Shown piece by piece: positions 1 to 9,452 of a DNA stretch of 64,000 bases. Within the stretch, counting starts at the first letter, position 1. Each line of letters opens with the position of its first letter. The notes below the pieces were generated by a model. The model was not told the origin of the DNA. It worked only from the letters and a program-made list of their open reading frames with translations, and ran no database searches. The stretch comes from Rhizobium sophoriradicis (lineage in GTDB: Bacteria; Pseudomonadota; Alphaproteobacteria; Rhizobiales; Rhizobiaceae). The stretch spans positions 248,001 through 312,000 of the forward strand of contig NZ_RQIH01000003.1 in assembly GCF_003939025.1 (NCBI RefSeq), given 5' to 3'. A program made the translations under genes and the position numbers.

Positions 1-83
1 GAAGTGGCGATATAATAATCCGCGCCGACGCGGCAGATCGACGGATCGGGGTTGAACCCCGGCAGGATGGGATTGCGGATCAT
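1..83 (-). CDS. Glycoside hydrolase family 43 (beta-xylosidase-like), N-terminus only
   Basis: Only the first 27 or so codons lie in the window; the gene runs off the left edge. The translation from the ATG at 83 begins [20 protein letters not shown], the classic N-terminus of GH43 beta-xylosidase/arabinofuranosidase enzymes, in which the Asp of NPDPS is the general base. An AAGGAG ribosome site lies just upstream. It would be the last gene visible in the carbohydrate locus read leftward from 10.7 kb, so it probably cleaves xylo- or arabino-oligosaccharides brought in by that transporter. The exact substrate cannot be told from this fragment. Confidence 0.8.
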   Translation of the reverse strand, partial: MIRNPILPGFNPDPSICRVGADYYIAT

Positions 84-145
84 GGGCGGCTCCTTCAGAA
101 GGAAATTGCGGTACGTACGTCAGACGAGGGCGGAAAAAACCTCTC

Positions 146-305
146 CTCCCTCATCTCTTCCTCGGGGCTTGACCCGAGGGATGTCACAGAGATCCAGCCA
201 GCCCAAGTCCTTGGGCTGAAAGAACTCTTCTCGCCGTGCAGACGCGCGGCGGCTGGATTCCTGTGACATCCTCGGGCAAGGCCTGAGGCCACAGGAATGA
301 GGGAG
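146..305. repeat. Rhizobial palindromic intergenic element (RIME-like), family A
   Basis: Outer arms CTCCCTCAT (146-154) and ATGAGGGAG (297-305) enclose further nested inverted repeats, including TCACAGagATCCAGCC paired with GGCTGGATtcCTGTGA and a small AGCCCAAG/CTTGGGCT hairpin. It shares the ATTCCTGTG...CACAGGAATCCAGCC module with the element at 39831-39964. It fills most of the 263 bp between the aldo/keto reductase and the GH43 gene. The name RIME-like is by resemblance to the mosaic elements described in rhizobia; the family assignment was not checked against a database. Confidence 0.75.
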
Positions 306-346
306 TCTGAGACGACATGCTGCCACAAACTCCCACCCTGTCCATC

Positions 347-1378
347 CTACTCCAGCTCTGCGGACTTGGCCCACAGGTTGATATCCGCTTCCTTGGCGTA
401 GACATCGATCTGCTTCAGCTCCTCGGCCGTGAATTCGAGATTATCCAGCGCCTTGACGCAATCGACGATCTGCGAGGAACGGCTGGCGCCGATCAGCGCC
501 GAAGTCACGCGTCCGCCGCGCAGCACCCATGCGATCGCCATCTGCGCCAGCGTCTGGCCCCGGCGCTCGGCGATCTCGTTGAGCTTCCGGATATTGTCGA
601 TGATCGAAGGGCGAATGAAGTCGCGCTTCAGGAAATGGTTCTGGGCTGCGCGGCTGTCATCAGGAATGCCGCCGAGATACTTCTTGGTCAGCATACCCTG
701 GGCAAGCGGCGAGAAAACGATCGAACCCATGCCGACCTCGTCGAGCGCATCGAGCAGCCTGTCGTCCTCGACCCAGCGGTTGAGCATGGAATAGCTCGGC
801 TGGTGGATCAGGCACGGCGTGCCGAGTTCCCTGAGGATTGCAGCGGCTTCGCGGGTGCGCTGCGAATTATAGGAGGAGATGCCGACATAGAGCGCCCGGC
901 CGGAGCGGACGATATGGTCGAGCGCACCGCAGGTCTCTTCCAGTGGCGTGTCCGGATCGAAACGGTGCGAATAGAAGATATCGACATAGTCGAGGCCCAT
1001 GCGTTTCAGGCTCTGGTCGCAGGAGGCGACCAGGTACTTGCGGCTGCCCCACTCGCCGTAAGGGCCTGGCCACATGTCGTAGCCCGCCTTTGAGGAGATG
1101 ATCAGCTCGTCGCGAAGCCCGGAAAATTCAGTGCGCAGGATCTCGCCGAAGGCGGTCTCGGCACTGCCGGGGGGCGGGCCGTAATTGTTGGCGAGGTCGA
1201 AATGAGTGATGCCGAGGTCGAAGGCCGTGCGGCACATGTCGGTCTTGCGGTCATGCGAGGTGTCGCCGCCGAAATTGTGCCAGAGGCCGAGAGAGACGGC
1301 CGGCAGCTTCAGGCCGGAACGCCCGACGCGGTTATACTTCATCTTCGAATAGCGGTCTTCGGCCGGCTGCCAGCTCAT
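347..1378 (-). CDS. Aldo/keto reductase (YghZ/L-glyceraldehyde 3-phosphate reductase-like)
   Basis: 343-residue NAD(P)H-dependent (beta/alpha)8 oxidoreductase. The catalytic region FDLANNYGPP gives Asp61 and Tyr66, followed by the ISSKAGYDMWPGPYG segment typical of the YghZ/MgrA subgroup of aldo/keto reductases (AKR14-like). The start at 1378 (MSWQPAEDRY) is chosen over an upstream in-frame ATG at 1417 because AAGGAG lies 8 bases before it. It follows the oxidoreductase gene after a 308-bp gap that holds a palindromic repeat, so it may belong to the same sugar operon or have its own promoter. A role in reducing a sugar-derived aldehyde is inferred from the context. Confidence 0.85.
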   Translation of the reverse strand: MSWQPAEDRYSKMKYNRVGRSGLKLPAVSLGLWHNFGGDTSHDRKTDMCRTAFDLGITHFDLANNYGPPPGSAETAFGEILRTEFSGLRDELIISSKAGYDMWPGPYGEWGSRKYLVASCDQSLKRMGLDYVDIFYSHRFDPDTPLEETCGALDHIVRSGRALYVGISSYNSQRTREAAAILRELGTPCLIHQPSYSMLNRWVEDDRLLDALDEVGMGSIVFSPLAQGMLTKKYLGGIPDDSRAAQNHFLKRDFIRPSIIDNIRKLNEIAERRGQTLAQMAIAWVLRGGRVTSALIGASRSSQIVDCVKALDNLEFTAEELKQIDVYAKEADINLWAKSAELE

Positions 1379-1450
1379 ATGAAAGTCTCCTTCGTACAAT
1401 ATCCGTGTCATCGTCATGCGACATCCTCGGCTAACGAGAATGCCGACACC

Positions 1451-1590
1451 TGCCCCTCATCCGCCTGCCGGCACCTTCTCCCCGCAAGCGGGGAGAAGGG
1501 AAATTGCCGCAGCCCCTCCGTTCCCCATGCAGCTCTCGCATGGCCTGTCCCCTCGCCCCGTTTACGGGGAGAGGGTTAGGGTGAGGGGCA
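1451..1590. repeat. Palindromic intergenic element, family B (CTTCTCCCCGC hairpin)
   Basis: Outer arms TGCCCCTCA (1451-1459) and TGAGGGGCA (1582-1590) surround two strong hairpins: CTTCTCCCCGC-aa-GCGGGGAGAAG, and CCCTCGCCCCG with CGGGGAGAGGG. This occupies most of the 1379-1686 gap; nothing that looks like a gene is present there. The layout, two hairpins inside an outer inverted repeat, matches mosaic elements common between rhizobial genes. Confidence 0.75.
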
Positions 1591-1686
1591 GCCATCGGCA
1601 TGAAATGGACGACGGCGTATGGTCTTACATGACGGAACTATTGGAGCAACCGCGCCGATACGGCAAGCGCAGGCGCGAATGCTCTA

Positions 1687-2820
<1,134 letters not shown>

Positions 2821-2828
2821 GATGTTCC

Positions 2829-3590
2829 TCAATAAGTCTGGAAGGATGCGATCGAGCGGCTGATGTTGCGGTCGATGTCATTGGGATTGTCATGTTCGAC
2901 GACGAAGTGCTTGGCCTTGGTGCCGCGAAGCGCCGCAATCAGCTTGGCCCACTCGACCTTGCCATGGCCTACATCGGCCCAGCCGTCCTCGTCCGTCGCT
3001 TCGCCTGCCGGCGCGATGTCCTTGACGTGGACGGCGGTGATGCGCGGCCCGAGCTTCTCGATCCAGGCGAAGGGATCGGCGTCGCCGCGGATGACCCATG
3101 CGATATCGGCTTCCCAGGAAATGTCGGGAGCGCCTTCGAAGATGCGCTCGATCGGCAGCGAGCCGTCGGCGAGCTTGACGAACTCGAAATCATGATTGTG
3201 CCAGCCGAACTCGTAGCCGGCGTCTTTGTAAGGCTTGCTCATCTCCTGCAGGCGCTTGCCGAAGGCGGTCCAGCCGGCGGCGTCGGCAGGGCGCTGCTCG
3301 GCCGCCAAGTGCGGCGCATAGATCGAATCCATGCCGAGGATTCTGGCGATGTTGAGCGATTTCTGAACTTCCTTCTCCAGGAAATCAGGGCTGAAATGGC
3401 CGCTCGCCATGACCAGGCCGTTCTTGTCGAGCTCGGCGCGAAGGCTGTTCAGGCCGGCATCGTCGAGATCGGCATAGATGCCGCCGAAGCCCTCGACTTC
3501 CGCATAGCCGGCCTTGCCGAGCTTTTCGAAGATTGCCGAATAGGGCTGGAAGTTGCGCGCGCTGTAGAGCTGGTAGCTAAGTTTCGTCAT
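2829..3590 (-). CDS. Sugar phosphate isomerase/epimerase (xylose isomerase-like TIM barrel)
   Basis: 253-residue AP-endonuclease-2/xylose-isomerase-fold protein. It starts MTKLSYQLYSARNF, has WHNHDFEF and HVKDIAP segments carrying likely metal-ligand residues (His, Asp, Glu), and ends near VVEHDNP with the last acidic ligand. Two ATGs sit side by side at 3593 and 3590; AAGGAG is 3 and 6 bases away, so 3590 is preferred. It lies between the beta-mannosidase and the Gfo/Idh gene in one minus-strand operon. A keto/aldo or epimer interconversion of a liberated sugar is inferred. Confidence 0.85.
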   Translation of the reverse strand: MTKLSYQLYSARNFQPYSAIFEKLGKAGYAEVEGFGGIYADLDDAGLNSLRAELDKNGLVMASGHFSPDFLEKEVQKSLNIARILGMDSIYAPHLAAEQRPADAAGWTAFGKRLQEMSKPYKDAGYEFGWHNHDFEFVKLADGSLPIERIFEGAPDISWEADIAWVIRGDADPFAWIEKLGPRITAVHVKDIAPAGEATDEDGWADVGHGKVEWAKLIAALRGTKAKHFVVEHDNPNDIDRNISRSIASFQTY

Positions 3591-3629
3591 CATATTCTCC
3601 TTGGGCCTCGTGCCCACGCTTGGGAAGGA

Positions 3630-6089
3630 TCAATCCGCCGATTGGCAGGAATGCAGGTCGTAGAACCGGAAGTCCGGCAGCCTGCCGCGTTCGAGCGGCT
3701 GTGCCGGGGTGAAGGTAATGCGGCGGCTCTCGCCGGCCGCAAGATCGAAAGCGTTGTCGGAATATTTGCCGTCCGTCTCGCTCTCGATCATCACGAAAAG
3801 CGCAAGTCCCCTAGCGGTGACGTTGATATCGACGGCGCCGCTGGCCTCGACATATTCATGCGTAACCGTCAGCACCGCAGGCTCGAGCTCCAGCGCTTTG
3901 TAGGTGCCGTTGACATAATGGCCCTCGCCGCCCATGCCGTTCGAGGCAGTGAAACGCCAGGCAAGCAGCGTCCCCTCGCCGATTTCGGCGACGTCAATCG
4001 TCGCGGCCGTCACCGCCGCATCCGGCGAGCAGACCGCCTGCACGTCTTTCAGATGCTTCCGCTCGCCTTTCATCGTCAGCAGAGAGATCGAAAGGTCGAC
4101 GCTGACATCGGCAAGCATGTCGTTGACCAGCGAGAAGTTGATCGTCTTGCCGTCCTCGGAAGGAATGGCGGCGATCGCCACCGGCTGGAAGAAGCGCTTG
4201 ACGAGATAATGCATCGCCTTCCAGCGCCCGCCATAATCAAGGCTAGACCAGGAGGCCACCGGCCAGGTGTCGTTAAGCTGCCAGTAGATCGTGCCCATGC
4301 AATGGGGTTTCAGCGAACGCCAATATTCCACCGCCGTCTTGATCGCCAGGCCCTGCTGGATCTGGGAGAGATAGACGAAGTTCGGGAAATCCTTGGGGAA
4401 GCGGAAATAGCGGAACATCGTGCCGGCGATGCGCTCGTTGCCGCCGGCATTCTTCTGATGCAGTTCCATCACGGGAGAAGCGATATTCATGTCCTTCTCC
4501 TCGGCATAGGTCCTGATAACAGGTAGCGAAGTATAGGACTGGAAGCCGAATTCCGAGCAGAAGCGCGGGCGCACCGAGCGGTAATTGTCGAACGACTTGT
4601 TCTCGTGCCAGACCGACCAGTAATGCATGTCGCCGGACCCATCGGCATGCCAGGCATCGCCGAAATCGAGATAGCCGGAAGCCGGGCTCGACGGCCACCA
4701 GAGCGCGCCGGGCAGCGCCTTCTTCACCGCCTGCTCGATCGTCCGATTGAGCCGGTCATAGGAGACGAGATAGCGGTCGCGGTCCTTCCTGGATTCCTCG
4801 AACCACGTCAGCGCTCCGACAAGTTCGTTGTCGCCGCACCAGAGCGCGATCGAGGGATGCGAGGAAAGCCTGCGCACCTGGTAATTCACCTCGATCGCCA
4901 CATTTTCAAGGAAGTCTTCTGTCGAGGGATAGAGGTTGCAGGCGAACATGAAGTCCTGCCAGACCATCAGGCCCAGCCGGTCGCAGAGATCGTAGAAATG
5001 ATCCTGCTCGTAGAAACCGCCGCCCCAGACGCGGATCATATTCATGTTGGCGGCTTTCGCCGATTGCAGCAGGTCTTCCGTCTTCTCCGGCGAGGAGAGC
5101 GAATAGAGGGCGTCGGCGGGAATCCAGTTGGCGCCGCGGCAGAAGATCTCACGGCCATTGACCTTGAAGGCAAAACGGGCGCCTGATGCATCCGGGGTGG
5201 TGATCAGCTCGATGGTGCGAAGACCAATCTGTCTCGTTACCGCCTCGTCGGATAGCTCGACCGAAAGCGTATAAAGCCCCTGCTCGCCGCTGCCGGACGG
5301 CCACCAGAGGCGCGGCGTGTCGATGTGAAAGAGATGGTTGACCGTCGTCTCGCCCTTGACCCCGACATCGAGGCGCACGCGCTCGCCGTCCAGATCGAAA
5401 TAGACCTGGGCGACGCCGGTCTGCTTGGCGTAGAGGCTCGCCGTTACCGTCAGGTCGACGGAACCGTCACTGTTATGCGTCTGGCGGGTGACGACATGTT
5501 CGATGCGCGCCGTCTCGAGCTTCTTCAGCGCGATCGTGCCGTAGAGGCCGAAAGGCGCAATGGCGATATTCCAGTCCCAGCCGAAATGGCATTGCGGCTT
5601 GCGCAGCATGTTGCCGTCCGGGATCGGCGAATTGCCTGTGCTGTAGGGAATGTAGAAGGGCTGCTGCTTCTGCCGCTCGGCGCCAACGGCGGGGTTGGAG
5701 GCGAAGACGATGCGGATGACGTTGTCGCCGGATCTCAGCATGCTCGAGACATCGGGCCGGTAGCGGCGGAAGCTATTATCGGCTTCGAGCGCCAGGAAGC
5801 CGTTGACGTAAACGGAGGCAACCGTATCGAGATAGTCGATATCGAGATACCAGTCGCCCTCGGCCTCCAGCAGCGTGAAGCTGCGTTCGACCGCCCATTC
5901 ACGCTGGGCAACCCACTGCACCTTCTCCTCGTTGCGGCCGAAATAGGGATCGGGAATCAGCCCTGCCCGGTGGAGCGCCGTGTGCACGTCGCCCGGCAGC
6001 GTGATCGCTGTCCGGATCTCACCATCGACAGAGGTCAGCTGCCACGAACCGGAAAGTTCGATGCTGGTGTTGGTTGATTGCTGCGTCAC
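3630..6089 (-). CDS. Glycoside hydrolase family 2, beta-mannosidase-like
   Basis: 819 residues if started at the GTG at 6089 (MTQQSTNTSIELSG). The order is an N-terminal jelly-roll sugar-binding domain (to about 190, with HFGWDWNIAIAPFGLYG), an immunoglobulin-like domain, then a TIM barrel. LWCGDNELVG contains the acid/base Glu422 and FCSEFGFQSY the nucleophile Glu513; these and GTIYWQLNDTWPV near the barrel end are typical of GH2 beta-mannosidases rather than beta-galactosidases. No signal peptide is seen, so it should act in the cytoplasm on imported oligosaccharides. The GTG start is tentative: the ribosome site is weak, and an earlier TTG at 6137 is the only longer option. Confidence 0.88.
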   Translation of the reverse strand: MTQQSTNTSIELSGSWQLTSVDGEIRTAITLPGDVHTALHRAGLIPDPYFGRNEEKVQWVAQREWAVERSFTLLEAEGDWYLDIDYLDTVASVYVNGFLALEADNSFRRYRPDVSSMLRSGDNVIRIVFASNPAVGAERQKQQPFYIPYSTGNSPIPDGNMLRKPQCHFGWDWNIAIAPFGLYGTIALKKLETARIEHVVTRQTHNSDGSVDLTVTASLYAKQTGVAQVYFDLDGERVRLDVGVKGETTVNHLFHIDTPRLWWPSGSGEQGLYTLSVELSDEAVTRQIGLRTIELITTPDASGARFAFKVNGREIFCRGANWIPADALYSLSSPEKTEDLLQSAKAANMNMIRVWGGGFYEQDHFYDLCDRLGLMVWQDFMFACNLYPSTEDFLENVAIEVNYQVRRLSSHPSIALWCGDNELVGALTWFEESRKDRDRYLVSYDRLNRTIEQAVKKALPGALWWPSSPASGYLDFGDAWHADGSGDMHYWSVWHENKSFDNYRSVRPRFCSEFGFQSYTSLPVIRTYAEEKDMNIASPVMELHQKNAGGNERIAGTMFRYFRFPKDFPNFVYLSQIQQGLAIKTAVEYWRSLKPHCMGTIYWQLNDTWPVASWSSLDYGGRWKAMHYLVKRFFQPVAIAAIPSEDGKTINFSLVNDMLADVSVDLSISLLTMKGERKHLKDVQAVCSPDAAVTAATIDVAEIGEGTLLAWRFTASNGMGGEGHYVNGTYKALELEPAVLTVTHEYVEASGAVDINVTARGLALFVMIESETDGKYSDNAFDLAAGESRRITFTPAQPLERGRLPDFRFYDLHSCQSAD

Positions 6090-6205
6090 GATTTCATTCC
6101 AATTTCGAAAAGGATTGTGGTCTTGAAGGAAGGGCAAAGCTGTTCGGTGGCCTTCACCCAGTCGTTCGTCAGAGACGTGTTTCTCCTCATCCGCCCACTC
6201 CGCTC

Positions 6206-6296
6206 TCCGTCATCCTCGGGCTTGACCCGAGGATCTAAACCGCGTCCACCTGCAGCAGCGGGCATGGATCCTCGGGTCAAGCCCGAGGATGACGGA
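6206..6296. repeat. Perfect 30-bp inverted repeat, palindromic element family C
   Basis: Arms 6206-6235 and 6267-6296 are exact reverse complements over 30 bases, each itself holding CCTCGGGCTTGACCCGAGG. The 31-bp middle is unique. It lies between the ABC ATPase gene and the beta-mannosidase gene within one operon, so in RNA it would form a very stable cruciform or hairpin. A diverged copy is at 31161-31239. Confidence 0.85.
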
Positions 6297-6357
6297 GGGC
6301 GGGGTTGGCCTTTTCGTCAAACTCGCCCCGGCTAGTGGCCTCAACCTACAGAACCTT

Positions 6358-7464
6358 CTAAAGCCGCAGCTCGCTCTCCGCATCGAACAGCGACGCCAGC
6401 GCCATGTCGAAACTGAGCTTCACCTTGGCTCCGACGTTGAAGCGGCGGGCACCATTGACGCGGACCGACATCGTGTGACCGGCATGTTTCAGCCACAGAA
6501 GATTGTCCGCACCCATTGGCTCCTCGATATCGACGGTCGCGTCATGTTCTTCGCCGCCGGCATTCTCATTGACCTTGATGTGCTCGGGGCGAACGCCGAG
6601 CACGACCTTGCGGCCGGGCTGCAGCGGCTCGTTGGCGTCATAGCCGGCGAGCGAGAACGTCACCCCATTTGCCATGAAGGCGATGCCGTCACCTGATTTG
6701 ACCAGCTCACCACGCAGGAAATTCATTGACGGCGAGCCGATGAAGCCGGCGACGAAGAGGTTGCGCGGCCGGTTATAGATCGTCGTCGGATCATCGAGCT
6801 GCTGGATGATGCCGCTCTTCATGATGGCGATGCGGTCGGCCAGCGTCAGCGCCTCGATCTGGTCGTGCGTGACGTAGATCATTGTATTCTGCAGCGACTG
6901 GTGCAGGCGCTTGATCTCGACACGCAATTCCGAGCGCAGCTTGGCGTCGAGGTTGGAGAGCGGTTCGTCGAACAGGAAGACGTCGACATCGCGCACCAGC
7001 GCCCGTCCGATCGCCACACGCTGGCGCTGACCGCCGGAAAGCTCGGCCGGTTTTCGCTTCAGGAGCGGCTGGATCTGCAGGATCTCTGCAGCGCGCGCCA
7101 CGCGCTTGTCGATCTCGGCCTGCGGCACCTTGGCAACGCGAAGCCCGAAAGAGAGGTTTTTCTCGACCGTCATCTGCGGATAGAGCGCGTAGGACTGGAA
7201 GACCATCCCGATGCCGCGGTCCTTTGGCTCCTCCCAGGTGACGTTCTTGCCCTTGATGAAGATCTGGCCTTCCGAAGCATCGAGCAAGCCGGCAATGCAG
7301 TTCAGCAAGGTCGACTTGCCGCAGCCGGATGAGCCGAGCAGCACAAGGAATTCGCCGTCGTTGATGTCGAGGTTGAGATCCTTCAGCACGCTGACTGATC
7401 CGAAGTTCAGCGACAGATCCCTGATCGAGACGCTCGAATTGGAGACAGTAGAATTCATGTTCAT
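6358..7464 (-). CDS. Sugar ABC transporter ATP-binding protein (MalK/UgpC type)
   Basis: 368-residue ATPase of the CUT1 carbohydrate uptake family. Walker A GSSGCGKST is at residues 44-52, followed by the LSGGQRQR signature and Walker B VFLFDEPLSNLD; a C-terminal TOBE/OB regulatory domain (VLGVRPEHIKV) fits the MalK/UgpC group. It couples ATP hydrolysis to the two permeases encoded just upstream; its start at 7464 is 4 bases after the stop of the permease gene. It is separated from the beta-mannosidase gene by a 30-bp inverted repeat. Confidence 0.95.
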   Translation of the reverse strand: MNMNSTVSNSSVSIRDLSLNFGSVSVLKDLNLDINDGEFLVLLGSSGCGKSTLLNCIAGLLDASEGQIFIKGKNVTWEEPKDRGIGMVFQSYALYPQMTVEKNLSFGLRVAKVPQAEIDKRVARAAEILQIQPLLKRKPAELSGGQRQRVAIGRALVRDVDVFLFDEPLSNLDAKLRSELRVEIKRLHQSLQNTMIYVTHDQIEALTLADRIAIMKSGIIQQLDDPTTIYNRPRNLFVAGFIGSPSMNFLRGELVKSGDGIAFMANGVTFSLAGYDANEPLQPGRKVVLGVRPEHIKVNENAGGEEHDATVDIEEPMGADNLLWLKHAGHTMSVRVNGARRFNVGAKVKLSFDMALASLFDAESELRL

Positions 7465-7468
7465 GTGA

Positions 7469-8413
7469 TCACCCCTTCACTGCGCCGGCGGCGATGCCGC
7501 GAACGAAAAGCCGTCCCGAGACGAAATAGACGATCAGCGGCACCAGGCCGGTCAGGATCGTCGCCGCCATGTTGACGTTGTATTCCTTCACGCCCTGGAC
7601 GGAATTGACGATGTTGTTGAGCTGCACGGTCATCGGATAGGTATCGGGCCGGGTAAAGACCACGCCGAACAGGAAGTCGTTCCAGATGCCGGTCACCTGC
7701 AGGATCATCGCCACGACGAAGATCGGCAGCGACATCGGCAGCATGATCTTCAGGAAAATCTGCCAGAAACCCGCGCCGTCGACACGCGCCGCCTTGAACA
7801 GCTCCTCCGGCAGCGATACGAAATAGTTGCGGAACAGCAGTGTCAGGATCGGCATGCCGAAGATCGAATGCACGATGACGAGACCTGTCAGCGTGCCGTA
7901 GATGCCGATTTCGCGCAGGATAATGACGATCGGATAGATCATCACCTGATAGGGAATGAAAGCCCCGATGATCAGGATCGAGAAGAAGAGCTCAGACCCT
8001 TTGAACCGCCAGTTCGCCAGCGCATAGCCGTTCACCGAGGCGATCGCGATCGAGATGATCACAGACGGCACCGTGATGCGCACGGAGTTCCAGAAACCGC
8101 GTGACAGGCCATCGCAGTTCAAGCCCGTGCAGGCCTCCGCCCAGGCCTTCACCCAGGGTTGAAATGTGATTTCCATCGGCGGCGAAAAGATATTGCCAAG
8201 ACGGATTTCCGGCATGCCTTTCAGGGAGGTGACGACCATCACGTAGAGCGGCAGCAGATAATAAAGCGCCGCGATGGTCAGCGTGCCGTAGAGCATGATA
8301 TTACGCGGCGACAATGCCGGGCGCGGCTTTGGACCGGTCGGTCCGTCGCCGAGCCTCCCTGAGACGGCGTCGATGCCAGCCGCCGTTGTGTTGAGAGTTC
8401 CGATATTAGCCAC
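7469..8413 (-). CDS. Sugar ABC transporter permease (MalG type)
   Basis: 314-residue inner-membrane permease. After a long polar N-terminus there are about six membrane segments beginning near residue 38, and the EAA loop EELFKAARVDGAG is at 203-215, where the ATPase docks. Its start overlaps the end of the preceding permease gene by 8 bases, which indicates coupled translation. With the MalF-type partner it forms the channel for the sugar brought by the periplasmic binding protein. Confidence 0.95.
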   Translation of the reverse strand: MANIGTLNTTAAGIDAVSGRLGDGPTGPKPRPALSPRNIMLYGTLTIAALYYLLPLYVMVVTSLKGMPEIRLGNIFSPPMEITFQPWVKAWAEACTGLNCDGLSRGFWNSVRITVPSVIISIAIASVNGYALANWRFKGSELFFSILIIGAFIPYQVMIYPIVIILREIGIYGTLTGLVIVHSIFGMPILTLLFRNYFVSLPEELFKAARVDGAGFWQIFLKIMLPMSLPIFVVAMILQVTGIWNDFLFGVVFTRPDTYPMTVQLNNIVNSVQGVKEYNVNMAATILTGLVPLIVYFVSGRLFVRGIAAGAVKG

Positions 8414-9311
8414 GCTTGCGCCCTCCTCCGAATTCCAGATAGGCCCACGGAACGATGATGATCGCGACCGTGACCAGCATCATGGTCGATGCGGCGAAGC
8501 CCTGCCCCAGATTCTGCGCCTGGAACATGTAGTCGTACACGTATTTGGCCGGCACTTCCGAGGCGATACCCGGGCCGCCCGATGTTTGCGCCACGACGAG
8601 ATCGTAAACCTTGACAATGCCGGAGGCGATGATGACGATCGTCGTGATGAAAACCGGCCGCATCATCGGTATGACGATGAGGAGATAGGTCTTCCACATC
8701 GGAATGCCGTCGACACGTGCCGCTTTCCAAATATCCTCATCGATACCGCGCAGGCCGGCAAGCATCAGGCACATGACCAGCCCCGTGCCCTGCCACAGCG
8801 CCGCAATCAGAATGCCGTAGATGACGATCTCGGGAGTGTAGAGCGGATTGAAGGTGAAGCTCGTCCAGCCGAGCGAGCGCACGACCGACTGGATGCCGAA
8901 GTCCGGGTTCAGAACCCATTGCCACACGAGGCCCGTCACAATGAAGGATAGCGCGAAAGGATAAAGAAAAATGGTACGGAAGGTATTTTCAAACCGGATC
9001 TTCTGGTCCATCAGCGCAGCCAGCAGGAAGCCGATAACCAGGCTGAAAATCAGCGAGAGAATACCGTAGAGGGCGAGGTTCTCGATCGCTGTCACCCAGC
9101 GCGGCGCGGCCCAGAGCCGCTCGTATTGATCGAAACCGACGAAGCTCAACCGCGGAAGGAGCTTCGAATTGGTGAAGGAATAAAACACCGTCCAGAGCGT
9201 GCCGCCGACAAAAATTACCAGCGCTGTCAGGATCATCGGGATAGACGCAATCTTGGCGTTCAGATTGCGTAATAACTTGCTTGGCCGGCCTGCTTGCGCT
9301 TGACCCGTCAT
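8406..9311 (-). CDS. Sugar ABC transporter permease (MalF type)
   Basis: 301-residue permease with about six membrane segments (the first near residues 22-45) and an EAA loop EDIWKAARVDGIP at about 192-204. It is the first permease after the binding protein gene, from which it is separated by 141 bases containing a stem-loop. GAGGAGAAG lies upstream of the start. It belongs to the CUT1 family; the sugar is predicted from the neighbouring GH2 and GH43 enzymes to be a beta-linked plant oligosaccharide, which is inference. Confidence 0.95.
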   Translation of the reverse strand: MTGQAQAGRPSKLLRNLNAKIASIPMILTALVIFVGGTLWTVFYSFTNSKLLPRLSFVGFDQYERLWAAPRWVTAIENLALYGILSLIFSLVIGFLLAALMDQKIRFENTFRTIFLYPFALSFIVTGLVWQWVLNPDFGIQSVVRSLGWTSFTFNPLYTPEIVIYGILIAALWQGTGLVMCLMLAGLRGIDEDIWKAARVDGIPMWKTYLLIVIPMMRPVFITTIVIIASGIVKVYDLVVAQTSGGPGIASEVPAKYVYDYMFQAQNLGQGFAASTMMLVTVAIIIVPWAYLEFGGGRKRG

Positions 9312-9406
9312 GAGCTCTTCTCCTCAAATGGCAGCTGCGGCCGATGACCGCCTTCTTTCATCCCCACCCTGCGACCTGCCGGGAGTACCGGCGAGACCAT
9401 CCGGGG

Positions 9407-9430
9407 GATCCGGCTCCGAGGAGCCGGATC
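9407..9430 (-). other. Intra-operon stem-loop after the binding-protein gene
   Basis: GATCCGGCTC (9407-9416) and GAGCCGGATC (9421-9430) form a perfect 10-bp stem with a 4-base loop in the 141 bases between the binding-protein gene and the first permease. There is no U-run, so it is unlikely to be a full terminator. In ABC sugar operons such hairpins commonly protect the upstream binding-protein message and so raise its level over the membrane parts; that role is inferred. Confidence 0.6.
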
Positions 9431-9452
9431 GCAAGGACAGCAAATCTGCCGG

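Noticed and set aside
2892..4526. 544-residue plus-strand open frame
   Set aside because: It is antisense to the isomerase and beta-mannosidase genes. Its composition (rich in Arg, Ala, Asp, with no family motif) is that of a shadow in GC-rich DNA.
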